A DNA stretch of 47,797 bases from CAYYNP01 sp964472545 (GCA_964472545.1 CAYYNP010000038.1:1-47797), one strand, 5' to 3'; shown: positions 7,702-16,979, counted from the stretch's first letter. Translations and numbers: made by a program. The notes: generated by a model from the letters alone, not told the origin.

Positions 7702-8592
7702 CTAGCCGCTCACGTCGATCCCTCGGCCGATCGTATTCAGTGGCGGCGAAAGATCATCGCTATCGACCGACTGGCCGCCGTTCTCGGCTAGCTTCAGGTT
7801 GCCACTCGCGGCGAGGCCGGCATAAGGCGACTCGGCGGCCACGGCGAATATCGGGGAGGTCCCAGATCCGCCGGTGCCCGGGTCTTCCTGCTGCTGGTTG
7901 CGAAGTTCAGCACGCGCCCGGGCTTCCATCTTCGTGGCGGCTGCCGCAACGGCCCGGTCTTGCGCGCTCGGCTCGGCTGGAGCGAGCGCGGCAGCCCGGA
8001 CCACGCGGGCCTTTTCGATCGTTGCTTTGGGATCTCCCTCGACGGGCGAAGTGTCGATTTGAACCTCGCCGCTGACCGCATAGCGAGCGCCGTCCGGTCC
8101 GCGCTGGTATTCGTAGGTGGGGCCACCCTTTGCGTATGGGCCGGCGGCCGCCGCGTGGGCCTGCTCGTGAGCACGCACTTCCCGGTCCTGCTCCTTAAGT
8201 TGTTGAACGACCTGTTGCTCGTCCTCGGAAAGTGCGAAGGAGCCACTCGCACGGCTCGTTGACGCGTCCTCCGTAGTCGCGCGTTGACCGTCGCCCTCGG
8301 TCAACCCATTGCTCGCCTCGCCGTCAGTCTGCCCGATACGACTCCTTGAGTCGTGTTCGCTCGCCGACTCGTCACCGGTTATGGGCGAGGCTCCATCTAG
8401 TGGCAGGGCGTTGTATGCGGCGGCAGAGATTTCGACGGAGTCGACCGGTTGCGTCGCCGTCGTCTTTCGACGGTCCTGCAGGTCATCAGCGGGAACTCCG
8501 GAATCTTCGCAGGATGCGCAGCGGCCCGAGTCGAACGGCACGTAGCGAGCGTACGTGCTGAGCAGCGCATTAGGAGTAATAGAAAACGCCAT
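7702..8592 (-). CDS. SprA-related / putative metalloprotease CJM1_0395 family protein
   Basis: A 296-aa protein. Its conserved core is residues ~125-190, with REVRAHEQAHAAAAG followed by YEYQRGPDGARYAVSGEV. The HEQAH sequence is an HExxH-type zinc-binding motif. This block is characteristic of the SprA-related family, annotated as a putative metalloprotease; no activity is established to my knowledge. The N-terminal ~120 residues are low-complexity, rich in D, E, S and T, and the C-terminal region is also disordered-looking. No clear signal peptide. The gene is isolated between two direct repeats (7391-7553 and 8763-8925), which suggests it travelled or can be lost as a unit. The family call rests on the core motif only. 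Confidence 0.8.
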   Translation of the reverse strand: MAFSITPNALLSTYARYVPFDSGRCASCEDSGVPADDLQDRRKTTATQPVDSVEISAAAYNALPLDGASPITGDESASEHDSRSRIGQTDGEASNGLTEGDGQRATTEDASTSRASGSFALSEDEQQVVQQLKEQDREVRAHEQAHAAAAGPYAKGGPTYEYQRGPDGARYAVSGEVQIDTSPVEGDPKATIEKARVVRAAALAPAEPSAQDRAVAAAATKMEARARAELRNQQQEDPGTGGSGTSPIFAVAAESPYAGLAASGNLKLAENGGQSVDSDDLSPPLNTIGRGIDVSG

Positions 8593-8762
8593 CGAAACGG
8601 CTCTGGGTAGAGATTCGATTGCGATGCAAGCATATCCCGTACGTGGGTCGGCGCAGCGGCACCCCTGCGGTTAGATCGACGGCGGGACGGGGCGCGGTTG
8701 AGGCGACGTACGATTGTGCCGGTTGGACAGATTCGTCCGTCAGTTTATGTTCCCGTGCGAGG

Positions 8763-8925
8763 CGGGTAGCCCGCACGTTTACTCCGGAGATGGCTGTGCC
8801 GACGGTTTGACGTTGTCGGAGAAACGTCCGGGCGACGGAGTCGCAAGAGGATTGCATTGCCCGTCGCCTGAGGGACAATGGCCCAGCGGCCGGGCGACAC
8901 AATCATCACGTTGCTGCGCAACACC
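8763..8925 (+). repeat. Dispersed ~160-bp repeat, copy 2 (right of SprA-related gene)
   Basis: Same orientation and same conserved blocks as 7391-7553, including the 25-nt core gggcgacggagtcgcaagag+gattg at 8830-8854. The surrounding gene-free stretch 8593-9130 otherwise holds no convincing gene. Confidence 0.75.
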
Positions 8926-9130
8926 GACGATTTCCCAAACGAGTCTTCTCGAGTGGCAGAGCCTCCTGCGGAAAGATCATCGGTGCTACCCGCTTGAGTG
9001 GTAGAATTGCTTTGGAGGCGCGGAGGCCTATCGTCCACCGGCAGGCCGAATTCAAGAATCCGGGTTGCGCAACGAACTATCGTTAGCATGCCCAAACCGT
9101 AACGTCCCGAACTCGAGGAGCCAGCGAGAC

Positions 9131-9778
9131 ATGATTATCTGGGCTCAATGCGTCGACCTGTTGCGGGCGGCCATCTTCGCTTGCTCGCAGGCGTTTGGCG
9201 GGAATCTGGCGATGGGCGTCGTGACCGTGACGTTTCTGGTGCGGATGGCGATGCTGCCGCTCACGTTACGCTTGGCGCGTCTCTCTGCCGCGCATCAGAA
9301 GGCGATGCAGAAACTGAAACCGGAGTTGGAGAGGATCCGCAAACGGTTCAAGGGCAAGCCGAAACGTCTGGCCCGGGAAACGCAACGCGTATTCGAGCGA
9401 GAGGGCGTGTCGCCGTTGTCACTGAAGGGGTGCCTGGGAATGGTTGTCCAGACGCCGATCCTGCTTGCCCTGTTTTACGCGGTGCGCGACGTCGTCCGCG
9501 CCGGCGGCCGTTTCCTCTGGATTCGCAACATCGCCCGGCCGGATCTCGTGCTGACGGCGGTCGTCACGGCGCTGACCTCCGCATCGGTGGCTCTGGGGGC
9601 CGGTTCGATCGATCAGAACAAGATATGGATCATCGCCGTGCCGACCGCGATCACCCTCGTCGTGCTGTTAGGAACGTCGGCCGGGGTTGGCCTCTATTGG
9701 GGTGTCTCGACTATCGTAAGCCTGTTGCAGGCGGCAATCATTCGCCGTGAACGGTTGGCTGCGGTAGGGGCGTGCTAG
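9131..9778 (+). CDS. YidC/Oxa1-family membrane insertase-like protein
   Basis: A 215-aa polytopic membrane protein of the YidC/Oxa1 family, which inserts proteins into the cytoplasmic membrane. After a first hydrophobic segment, VTVTFLVRMAMLPLTLRLA carries the conserved groove arginine. A charged coiled loop follows (KAMQKLKPELERIRKRFKGK), then GCLGMVVQTPILLALFYAVR, the typical TM region after the loop, and two more helices. It lacks the large periplasmic domain of Gram-negative YidC and is short, like Gram-positive/Oxa1-type members. It is therefore probably a paralogue rather than the essential housekeeping YidC. The ATG at 9131 follows gagg at 9115-9118; an upstream TTG extension adds nothing conserved. 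Confidence 0.85.
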   Translation: MIIWAQCVDLLRAAIFACSQAFGGNLAMGVVTVTFLVRMAMLPLTLRLARLSAAHQKAMQKLKPELERIRKRFKGKPKRLARETQRVFEREGVSPLSLKGCLGMVVQTPILLALFYAVRDVVRAGGRFLWIRNIARPDLVLTAVVTALTSASVALGAGSIDQNKIWIIAVPTAITLVVLLGTSAGVGLYWGVSTIVSLLQAAIIRRERLAAVGAC

Positions 9779-9896
9779 CCGATCGCCCTACCCAAGCGGC
9801 GGTTGAGAGCGTATGCTGGGTAGTCGGTCCCCGGCTGCCGCGCAGGGCGTCGGCCGGCACGCGGGGCGGGGTATAGCGGAGATCGAGGCCAACACG

Positions 9897-10403
9897 ATGC
9901 CGTACCTTGATTTGACCGACTGGGTGTTCTGGGGCAGGTCGGTGGCGCTGCTCATCTTCCTACTCGTCTTCCTGAAGGTGGCGTACGCCGCCAAGACGCC
10001 CGTGCCGCTGCCGTCGGCCAAGCCCCGGCTCTGCCTGCTGCCGAAATACGTGGCTTCCTTGCCAGTCGAGGGCGGGGACGCGGAGAGCGACATCTCGTCG
10101 AGGCTTACCCAGTTCGGGTTTCGCGAGCGACGACGTGATGAAAAAGCCATCGTCTTTGCGAGGGGCTCCGCGCTGGGCGATTTCTCCATCAAGATCGTGA
10201 AGGTCGTGGTCACCGCATCGCTTCCGTTGACGAATCCCGCAGAACTCAAGATCGAATACGGCGCCCTCTTCGGCTGCGTTTGCGACACCGGAGATCTATG
10301 GAAGTTCTCTCAAGAGCTAACGGAGAAGATGGAGGCATCGCTCGGCCACCCGGATCTCAATTGGCGTGAGACGGGCAACCCCTACCAGTCGCCACAGACG
10401 TAA
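9897..10403 (+). CDS. Membrane-anchored protein with C-terminal NPYQSP motif, unknown function
   Basis: A 168-aa protein from the ATG at 9897 (MPYLDLTDWVFWGRSVALL), preceded by a purine-rich gcggagatcgagg. One N-terminal membrane helix (SVALLIFLLVFLKVAYA) anchors a soluble domain of about 120 residues that I cannot assign. The extreme C-terminus reads GNPYQSPQT. The NPYxSP signature is common at the ends of small planctomycete membrane proteins and here serves mainly as a taxonomic clue. It lies 12 nt upstream of the YdeI/OmdA gene and may be co-transcribed with it. Confidence 0.65.
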   Translation: MPYLDLTDWVFWGRSVALLIFLLVFLKVAYAAKTPVPLPSAKPRLCLLPKYVASLPVEGGDAESDISSRLTQFGFRERRRDEKAIVFARGSALGDFSIKIVKVVVTASLPLTNPAELKIEYGALFGCVCDTGDLWKFSQELTEKMEASLGHPDLNWRETGNPYQSPQT

Positions 10404-10415
10404 GCGGATTCGCCG

Positions 10416-10985
10416 ATGAAACAAGTCCACCTCACCACGCGCAGCCGGTGGCGACGTTGGCTGACCGAGAATCACGATCGGGAGCCGGACGGAATCTGGT
10501 TGGTCTTCCACAAGAGGCAGTCGGGCAAACCGTCCCTGGAATATGAGGAATCGGTGCAGGAGGCCCTCTGTTTCGGCTGGATCGACAGCATCATCAAGAG
10601 AATCGACGACGACAGATACTGTAGAAAGTTCACGCCCCGCAAAGACGACAGCCAATGGTCGAACACCAATAAGCGGCGAGTGGAGCGGCTCATCGAAGAG
10701 GGGAAGATGACCGAATTCGGCCTGGCGAAGGTCGAGGCCGCCAAGCGATCCGGACGGTGGCAGCAGGACCCGCGACCCGTGATCAACATGGAAGTTCCTC
10801 CCGAATTGTCGGCAGCCCTTGCACGGAACAAGCGTGCAAGGGAGTTCTTTGAGATGCTGGCACCGACCTACCGGAAACAGTTCATTGGGTGGATCGCCAC
10901 TGCAAAACGGCCGCAGACGAGAGCGAAGCGTATCAGAGAAACACTGGCCCTGCTTGCAAAGGGTGAGAAACTCGGACTCAAGTAG
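10416..10985 (+). CDS. YdeI/OmpD-associated (OmdA) family protein
   Basis: A 189-aa cytoplasmic protein of the YdeI/OmdA family. The N-terminal half carries the family blocks SRWRRWLTENHDREPDGIWL, EALCFGWIDSIIKRIDDDRY and KFTPRKDDSQWSNTNKRRVE. The C-terminal helical block FFEMLAPTYRKQFIGWIATA is followed by KRPQTRAKRIRETLALLAKG. Homologues are linked in the literature to bacteriocin and peptide resistance, but the biochemical role is unclear. Length is typical and the gene is intact. Confidence 0.88.
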   Translation: MKQVHLTTRSRWRRWLTENHDREPDGIWLVFHKRQSGKPSLEYEESVQEALCFGWIDSIIKRIDDDRYCRKFTPRKDDSQWSNTNKRRVERLIEEGKMTEFGLAKVEAAKRSGRWQQDPRPVINMEVPPELSAALARNKRAREFFEMLAPTYRKQFIGWIATAKRPQTRAKRIRETLALLAKGEKLGLK

Positions 10986-11036
10986 GGCAAGCCCCGTTAG
11001 CCGGATGCTCGCCGTTGACCGGTTCGACGGGCACGC

Positions 11037-11061
11037 GGGCGACGGAGTCGCAAGAGGATTG
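11037..11061 (+). repeat. 25-nt repeat core, third copy
   Basis: Identical to 7459-7483 and 8830-8854 over 25 nt (gggcgacggagtcgcaagag, then gattg). Here it stands without the rest of the 160-bp repeat and abuts the 238-bp repeat that begins at 11073. Confidence 0.8.
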
Positions 11062-11072
11062 CATCTCCCGCC

Positions 11073-11310
11073 GACCCCGAAGGGGTCCAAACAACACAGC
11101 CCAGGGTCAGCGAAGCGGCGCAGCCGTATAGCGCCACCCTGGGTAGAGGCGCACAAACTCGAGTCAACCCTGAAAGGGTCGTACAGAGCACCGGCCGTTG
11201 TAGAACCCTTACAGGGTTCGCGCGATTCGCCCGCCCCTATTCCCAGGGTGGCGCGGCTGCGCCGCTGACCCTGGGCTGCGATGTTCAACCGCTTCGCGGT
11301 AGCGGATCAA
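11073..11310 (+). repeat. 238-bp hairpin-rich dispersed repeat, copy 1
   Basis: Near-identical in order and orientation to 14657-14895. It contains several nested palindromes: gaccccgaaggggtc, ccctgaaaggg, cccttacaggg, ggcgcggctgcgccgct and gcttcgcggtagc. The remainder of the gene-free stretch 10986-11763 shows no gene I can support. Confidence 0.85.
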
Positions 11311-11763
11311 CCGGAGAGTAATCGCATTGTGCACGCTTTTTGCCTAATGGCATCTTCCCGGGAATACCAGAGTGATCTGCACGAGATGCGACGAAACCGC
11401 GTTAAGATGTGCGGATTATGCCGGTTAGTGGATCTCTCGCCGGCGATACGCCTTCTGAGTTGGGAAGCTTTTCCGGTAACGCGGAGGATTCCGGTCGTAG
11501 GGGAAAAGCCAATGGCAATGAAGAGCCCAACCGATCCCTAGAACTGATACTATCCGTGAAATCCTCTCTTTCCCTTCAATCGTCAACGGGCCACCACAAT
11601 TCTCCACCTCGCTGCACTGTAACACCTGCCGTCTTGCCGCTCGCCGTTGTCTGCTGTAGCCGAGAAACAGACACACAGAACGCCGTTGCACCGATGCCGC
11701 CCTCTGCTGGGCGTCCTGTTTCAGTTCCTCCAAACCCCAACCTCTACCCGGGACCGAGAAGAC

Positions 11764-13110
11764 ATGAACCGGCCGCACGGACAACAGCGCATCCGGGGCG
11801 TATCAATCGGCTGCAGCATCGCACTGGTTTTCGCCCTTGCGCCCCCTGCTGAAATTCAGGCTCAGGAGATACGGCGGCTGCCGGCCGTTGAGGAGTTACG
11901 GCACGCGCGCAGTGAAATCCGGGAGCTGCGGCAAGAAGTCCGAGAGCTTGAGACAACGGTTGCCGCAATTCAGAAGGAAACGGCAACCTCTCCGGGCGAC
12001 CCGGTTGACGAGGCCGTGTACTCGCAGCAACATACGCCGTCTTCTCCTCCGGTCAAACGAACGAGTTTCGCGGAATCGATCTTCGGAGCAGACTATAGCC
12101 TCGACGTCGGCGGCTACGTCAAGGTGGACGTCATTCATGACTTCGACGCGATTGGGAGTACTGACGCATTCGATCCGCTGTCCATTCCGACGGACGGCCG
12201 CCAGGGCGAGAACACCCGCATCCACGCTCGCCAGACGCGACTCAACTTGGATTTGCGCTCTCACCCGGACGAAGACGACCTGCGGCTATTCATCGAAGGA
12301 GACTTCTTCGGAGCCGGTTCGACGTTCCGGATGCGCCATGCCCTTGTTCGCTGCGGCCGTCTGCTGGCCGGTCAGACGTGGAGTACGTTCATGGACGAGT
12401 CCATTCTGCCCGGAACTCTCGACTTCGAGAGTCCACGTTCTGTGATCTTGGACCGCAGGGGGCTATTGTGTTGGACGCAACCGGCAACCGAGTCTCTTGC
12501 CTTGGCCGTCGCGTTGGAGGATCCGCAGCCGGCTTTCGATATCGATTCAGCACCGCCCGGCGACATTGAGCGGGCCGCTCCCGACCTGATTGCCAGAGTC
12601 CGCTATCAGCGGCCGTGGGGCCATCTCCAAGCCGCCGGGCTAGTGCGATCGTTGAGATTCCGCCAGCTCTCGGGCGAGCGAGACGATGCCGCCGGTTGGG
12701 GCTTCAACTTCACGGGACGCGTCTACCCGCACGACTTTCACAGCATCCTGTTTCAACTCGCCGTGGGTGACGGACTTCAGAGCTATCGGCAGGGTAACGA
12801 TGCCGCCGTAGACGCGAACGGGAATCTCGAGGTCGTCCCGGTGATCGCTTGGGTCATAGGCTACGAAATCGACTGGACCGATCGGCTTTCTTCAGCGTTC
12901 GTGTATAGTGCCGCGCAAGTGACGAATGCGTCGTTTCAACTCGATGATGCAGGACATGCCGTCGACTACCTCGCGGCCAACATCATCTTCAAGCCGCGTC
13001 CGAGGCTCAGTTGGGGCGTCGAGTACTTGCACGGCACGCGCACCGACAAAGGCGGCGCCGAAGGCGATGCGCACCGCGTGCAATTCAGCGTTCGCTACGA
13101 TCTACCGTAG
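11764..13110 (+). CDS. DcaP-like trimeric outer-membrane porin
   Basis: A 448-aa secreted beta-barrel protein. The start MNRPHGQQRIRGVSIGCSIA opens a signal peptide that ends near PPAEIQAQE. A coiled coil follows (VEELRHARSEIRELRQEVRE), as in DcaP-type porins where it forms a periplasmic trimer stalk. The rest alternates beta strands such as VGGYVKVDVIHDFDAIGS, RLNLDLRSH and LRLFIEGDFFG. The last strand ends HRVQFSVRYDLP, close to the aromatic C-terminus expected of outer-membrane proteins. It converges on gltS with a 19-nt gap. The ATG at 11764 was chosen because it starts the signal peptide. Family call rests on architecture. Confidence 0.85.
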   Translation: MNRPHGQQRIRGVSIGCSIALVFALAPPAEIQAQEIRRLPAVEELRHARSEIRELRQEVRELETTVAAIQKETATSPGDPVDEAVYSQQHTPSSPPVKRTSFAESIFGADYSLDVGGYVKVDVIHDFDAIGSTDAFDPLSIPTDGRQGENTRIHARQTRLNLDLRSHPDEDDLRLFIEGDFFGAGSTFRMRHALVRCGRLLAGQTWSTFMDESILPGTLDFESPRSVILDRRGLLCWTQPATESLALAVALEDPQPAFDIDSAPPGDIERAAPDLIARVRYQRPWGHLQAAGLVRSLRFRQLSGERDDAAGWGFNFTGRVYPHDFHSILFQLAVGDGLQSYRQGNDAAVDANGNLEVVPVIAWVIGYEIDWTDRLSSAFVYSAAQVTNASFQLDDAGHAVDYLAANIIFKPRPRLSWGVEYLHGTRTDKGGAEGDAHRVQFSVRYDLP

Positions 13111-13129
13111 TGCCGCCGCGTTGGCCGTC

Positions 13130-14344
13130 TCACGATCCGGCCAGGGGCGCTTGCATGAACGGCGCGTCGATGAACAGCTTGATCACCAGCGCGTTGAGGA
13201 TGTCGATGAAGAACGCTCCCACGAGTGGAATAACCAGAAAGGCCTTGAAGGACGGGCCGTACTTGCCGGTGACGGCGCTCATGTTGGCGATGGCCACCGG
13301 AGTCGCCCCCATGCCGAGCCCGCAAAATCCTCCCGCGATAATGGCCGCATCGTAGTCCTTGCCCATGACGCGAAAGATGATGAACACGGCGAAGAGCGTG
13401 ATCACGAGGATCTGCACGTTGAGAATGACGAACATCTTCCCGAAAGCGCCCCCCAAAGACGTCAGATCCATACTCATCAGGCTCATGGCAAGGAACAGTT
13501 GCAGGGAAACCTCGCCGACTTTGTCGTAGTCGTCGCCGCGAAGGGGCTTCTTTCGACGGTCGGCCAGATTGGTGACGATGATGCCAACCATCATGGCCGT
13601 CAGGAAGCCGGGCAACTTGACGTTGTTGGAGAACAGCCAGCGATTGATCACTTCGCCCAGCGAAAGGCAGATCGCCAGCACGAGCATCAGGCCAAGGGCC
13701 CGCTGGAGCGTAAATGGCCCGTCGCTACCAGCCGTCGTTGAACCGGCGGCCGCAACCTCCGAAGCAGACGGCGAAAGCTTGTGTCGCTTGATGAGTCGCT
13801 CGGAGATGGGGCCGCCGATGATGCCGCCGGCGACGAGTCCAAACGTGGCGAAGGCGATGCCGGCAAGTTCGGCGTTTCTCAGTCCGGCAGCAGCGGCTTC
13901 CTTTCCCCATGCGATCGCCGTACCATGACCGCCCGCCAGCGACACGCTGCCGGCAAACAGCCCGTAGCCGGGGTGCCCACCGAATGCTTTGGCGAGCAGG
14001 ACGCCGGTGATGTCTTGAAGGACCAGGAAGACGGCCGCGCAGACAACGAGGATTCCCAGTGCCTTGCCGCCGGACTTCAGCCGGGAGAACTTCGCGGAAA
14101 TGCCGATAGTCGTGAAGAACACCATCAGCAATGTGTCGCGGATCGCCAGATCGAAGGTGATCTTCGGACCTCCGGCAACGTTGATGATCGCCACGAGAAC
14201 GCTGCAGAGCAGGCCTCCTGTCACGGCGATGGGAATGCTGTACTTGTTTAGCAGTCGGACCTTTCGCGTAATGAGATTCCCGGCCCAGAGGACGAGAATG
14301 GCAACAATGATGAGGTCCGAACCTCTGACTTGGATATCGTCCAT
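13130..14344 (-). CDS. gltS: Sodium/glutamate symporter
   Basis: A 404-aa polytopic inner-membrane Na+/glutamate symporter (ESS family). The ATG at 14344 (MDDIQVRGSDLIIVAILVL) starts at the first helix; a longer frame upstream adds an unrelated hydrophilic stretch. Two inverted halves are visible. The reentrant/selectivity motifs are SVSLAGGHGTAIAWGK in the first half and GGFCGLGMGATPVAIANM in the second. Gene length is normal. With the porin it forms a convergent pair enclosed by two 238-bp direct repeats. Nutritional coupling between porin and symporter is a guess. Confidence 0.95.
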   Translation of the reverse strand: MDDIQVRGSDLIIVAILVLWAGNLITRKVRLLNKYSIPIAVTGGLLCSVLVAIINVAGGPKITFDLAIRDTLLMVFFTTIGISAKFSRLKSGGKALGILVVCAAVFLVLQDITGVLLAKAFGGHPGYGLFAGSVSLAGGHGTAIAWGKEAAAAGLRNAELAGIAFATFGLVAGGIIGGPISERLIKRHKLSPSASEVAAAGSTTAGSDGPFTLQRALGLMLVLAICLSLGEVINRWLFSNNVKLPGFLTAMMVGIIVTNLADRRKKPLRGDDYDKVGEVSLQLFLAMSLMSMDLTSLGGAFGKMFVILNVQILVITLFAVFIIFRVMGKDYDAAIIAGGFCGLGMGATPVAIANMSAVTGKYGPSFKAFLVIPLVGAFFIDILNALVIKLFIDAPFMQAPLAGS

Positions 14345-14656
14345 GGCACAGCCGCTAGTGATGCTGGAGAACGGGGAACAAGTCGTGACTGGTGACCAGC
14401 ATACACATTTTCCCCGGGAGTCCAAGCGTAGAACGACAATTACATCTGCGACACAGCGACAATTGGAAATCCCGGATTCCGGGGACGGCCGGCGAATTCT
14501 GTGCGACGACCAGAACTCCCCGACTCCGGCCGGCCGCTAGGATTCGCAACCCGTTGAGCAACAGAAGGTTGCGATAATCAGTGACGGACAGGGAAACTGC
14601 GTTGGCCCAGTGCCATGCCCACGCTCGCATGGTCACGCGCGAAAACAAGGCCGTCT

Positions 14657-14895
14657 GACCCCAACGGGGTCCAAACAACACAGCCCAGGGTAAGCGAAAC
14701 GGCGCAGCCGTGTAGCACCACCCTGGGTAGGGGACGGGGAAACACGCATCAACCCTGAAAGGGTTGCACAAAGCACCGGCCGTTGTAGAACCCTTACAGG
14801 GTTCGCGCGATTCGCCCGCCCCAACACCCAGGGTGGCGCGGCTGCGCCGCTGACCCTGGGCTATGATGTTCAACCGCTTCGCGGTTACGGATCAA
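14657..14895 (+). repeat. 238-bp hairpin-rich dispersed repeat, copy 2
   Basis: Same direction and same order of palindromes as 11073-11310 (gaccccaacggggtc, ccctgaaaggg, cccttacaggg, ggcgcggctgcgccgct). The rest of 14345-14987 also contains a GC-rich hairpin near 14480-14540 (ccggattccggggacggccg with a partial inverse) but no gene. Confidence 0.85.
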
Positions 14896-14987
14896 CGCCA
14901 GAGGGGCTAAAGGGGGCGGGAGTCGTTTCTAAACAAGTCCCCCTACCCCTTTTCTCCTTCTTCACACGTTGAGTGTCATTCCTGCCG

Positions 14988-15518
14988 CTACTTCGACTCC
15001 GCAATGACTGGCTCCTTCCCCTGCTGAATTCTCGCGATCAGTTGGAGGAGGACAATTCGTTGGCCATTAGCGATCACGGAATGAAAGGTCTGGGTCCTGT
15101 CTGACCTTAAGAAGGTGACTCGATCGTCAACCTCAACGATGTCGAACTTGGCCAACCTGCCGTTGACTACTCCCCACAAGATTATTACGTTGGTTAGTGG
15201 TGGGAGTTGCACATGGCCTTCCGCGAAGAACGGCTTTGTTGATAACATCTGACTTAGAGCCGTCAATTGCCGCGCGTTCAGTACGTACCATCTTCCTTCC
15301 CGAACGAAGTTGCCCGCAATGGCACTCTCCGTACTCGGTGCGACGCCGTGTTCCGCTAGGATAAACTCACGGATAGAATCTCGCACTCCGAGGTCATCCG
15401 TAGGTAGGTCGTTCTTCGTTGCAGGCCTAGGTCGCGCTGGGCTGTTTTCTGACGCCGGATCGTCCGACAGAACCACGAAAAGGAATGCGCCGATCGCACC
15501 GAGTATCAAGTTCTGCAT
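14988..15518 (-). CDS. Membrane-anchored or secreted protein, unknown function
   Basis: A 176-aa protein starting at the ATG at 15518 (MQNLILGAIGAFLFVVLSDD), preceded by a good purine-rich site in agtgaggtgtgtt. The N-terminus is a signal peptide or uncleaved anchor. The mature part is a mixed alpha/beta domain (GRWYVLNARQLTALSQML, FDIVEVDDRVTFLRSD) that I do not recognise. A longer frame upstream reads only through the hairpin repeat at 15542-15621. It lies downstream of that repeat, on the same strand as the DUF6786 gene's neighbourhood. Confidence 0.6.
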   Translation of the reverse strand: MQNLILGAIGAFLFVVLSDDPASENSPARPRPATKNDLPTDDLGVRDSIREFILAEHGVAPSTESAIAGNFVREGRWYVLNARQLTALSQMLSTKPFFAEGHVQLPPLTNVIILWGVVNGRLAKFDIVEVDDRVTFLRSDRTQTFHSVIANGQRIVLLQLIARIQQGKEPVIAESK

Positions 15519-15541
15519 AACACACCTCACTTTCGTAGGGC

Positions 15542-15621
15542 CGGGTGCCACGCCACGCTTGCGTGGGCATGTTGACCAACGTTCGCTGCATGCCCACGCA
15601 AGCGTGGGCATGGCACCCAAG
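15542..15621. repeat. Palindromic intergenic repeat (cccacgcttgcgtggg type), copy 1
   Basis: The plus strand carries gggtgccacgccacgcttgc near the left end and gcaagcgtgggcatggcacc near the right end, forming an outer stem. Each arm also contains its own small palindrome cccacgcttgcgtggg or a derivative. It lies between the DUF6786 gene and the small anchored protein gene. A second copy is at 16980-17055. Confidence 0.8.
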
Positions 15622-15647
15622 ACCTCAAACTTGACGACGCACTTGCC

Positions 15648-16919
15648 CTACTCAATCCCCATCTCCTCCGCCACCGTCTTCACGCTCACCCCCAGCACCG
15701 CCTCGGCAATTCCGCTCAGCGTCCGCCAGTCGGCCTGAACGTGCAACGTCCGGCTGTAGTGGGTCAGCGTTTCGCCGGTCTTTAGCGGGCGGGTGGGCGA
15801 AAGGGTTTCGAGCTCGTAGAACTTGCCCATCTGGCTGCCGAGTTCGCTGGGGCCGTCGTTGTAGCCGTTGATCACGTCGCCGTCGTAAGGGTTTTCCAGC
15901 GGGTTGCCCCAGACGTTGTTCATGTAACGCTGCCCGGCGACGTCGTCGGGCATGTTGAACTGCACGATCGTCAGCACACGGTTGGCGAAGTCGATCGAGC
16001 CGAGCACGTTGGCGGCGCGGCGCTTCGAGGTGCCCAGCTTCGAGCGGTAGTTGCCGTCGGCCCGGAAGAGGATCACGCCGTCGAGGACTTTTAGGCGGTC
16101 GGGCCCGAGCTTGCCAAAATAGTCCGCCCGAACCGGCGGGCCGAGTTCGTCTTCATCGCCGGTGCGAAACGGGACGACGGTGATCGCTTTGGGGCTGGAG
16201 TTGAACATGCCGAGCATCCAGACCGAGATCATGCCGCCCTGTTCGGTCCACGCCGGGCCGCGGTTGGTGATGCGGTTGGCCGTCTCGAAGGCGACCGACT
16301 TGACGTCCTCGCCGGAGAGCATCTTGCCCACGCGGCGGCCGAAGAGTCTTGCTAGATCGACGTCGGCGAGCATCCGCACGTCGCGTCCGATCTCGACGTC
16401 GAACTTCGTGCCGGACGTGTTCTGCAGCTTCATCGGGCGCTTCATCTTCACCACGGAATCGTCCGGCTCGGAGACGACCCGCCACGGCCCCTCGTTAAGA
16501 TCCTTCGGCGTCTTCCAGTCGGCGATTTTCTGGGTCTTCATGCCCGGCGCGAACCAGAGGCTGAACTGTCCGCCCTCGGGCGAGATCCACATCCGCTCTT
16601 CGCCGCCGTAGTTGTTGAAAACAGGATCGTTTTGGCCCTTCTCGATGAAGTCGTAGCAGATGAACCCGAAGCTCATGCCGCCCTCGCCGTCGAGCGTGGA
16701 GGTCATCACCCGGCCTTGATACTCCGGGCAGAGGATCAGCCGGCCCTGCTTCTCGTTGGTCAGTTCGACAACGTTGGTGTGTTGCGAAAGGAACGCCTTC
16801 ACGTCGCGATAGATCGGCGGTCCGGCGGGGGCGTCGGCGGCCGAGGCGGGCAACGCGGCGGCGATGGCGGTTATCGTCGACATGACGAGAACGCAGCGGC
16901 GGAAGCATCGGCGGGACAT
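15648..16919 (-). CDS. DUF6786 family secreted protein
   Basis: A 423-aa exported protein. The ATG at 16919 (MSRRCFRRCVLVMSTITAIA) starts a signal peptide ending at PASAADA; the upstream frame extension is read from the repeat at 16980-17055. The conserved DUF6786 block is near residues 60-90: LILCPEYQGRVMTSTLDGEG, then SFGFICYDFIEKG. The family has a galactose-mutarotase-like beta fold (known for the family, not shown here) and is frequent in planctomycetes and Bacteroidetes linked to glycan breakdown. The neighbouring L-rhamnose mutarotase-like gene supports a role in periplasmic sugar handling. No catalytic residue can be named with confidence. Confidence 0.82.
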   Translation of the reverse strand: MSRRCFRRCVLVMSTITAIAAALPASAADAPAGPPIYRDVKAFLSQHTNVVELTNEKQGRLILCPEYQGRVMTSTLDGEGGMSFGFICYDFIEKGQNDPVFNNYGGEERMWISPEGGQFSLWFAPGMKTQKIADWKTPKDLNEGPWRVVSEPDDSVVKMKRPMKLQNTSGTKFDVEIGRDVRMLADVDLARLFGRRVGKMLSGEDVKSVAFETANRITNRGPAWTEQGGMISVWMLGMFNSSPKAITVVPFRTGDEDELGPPVRADYFGKLGPDRLKVLDGVILFRADGNYRSKLGTSKRRAANVLGSIDFANRVLTIVQFNMPDDVAGQRYMNNVWGNPLENPYDGDVINGYNDGPSELGSQMGKFYELETLSPTRPLKTGETLTHYSRTLHVQADWRTLSGIAEAVLGVSVKTVAEEMGIE

Positions 16920-16979
16920 GATGGGAACTCGCTGAGGGATTAGTGTGTTTACGTTAGTGTTGGCGACGCGTTGATTCCT

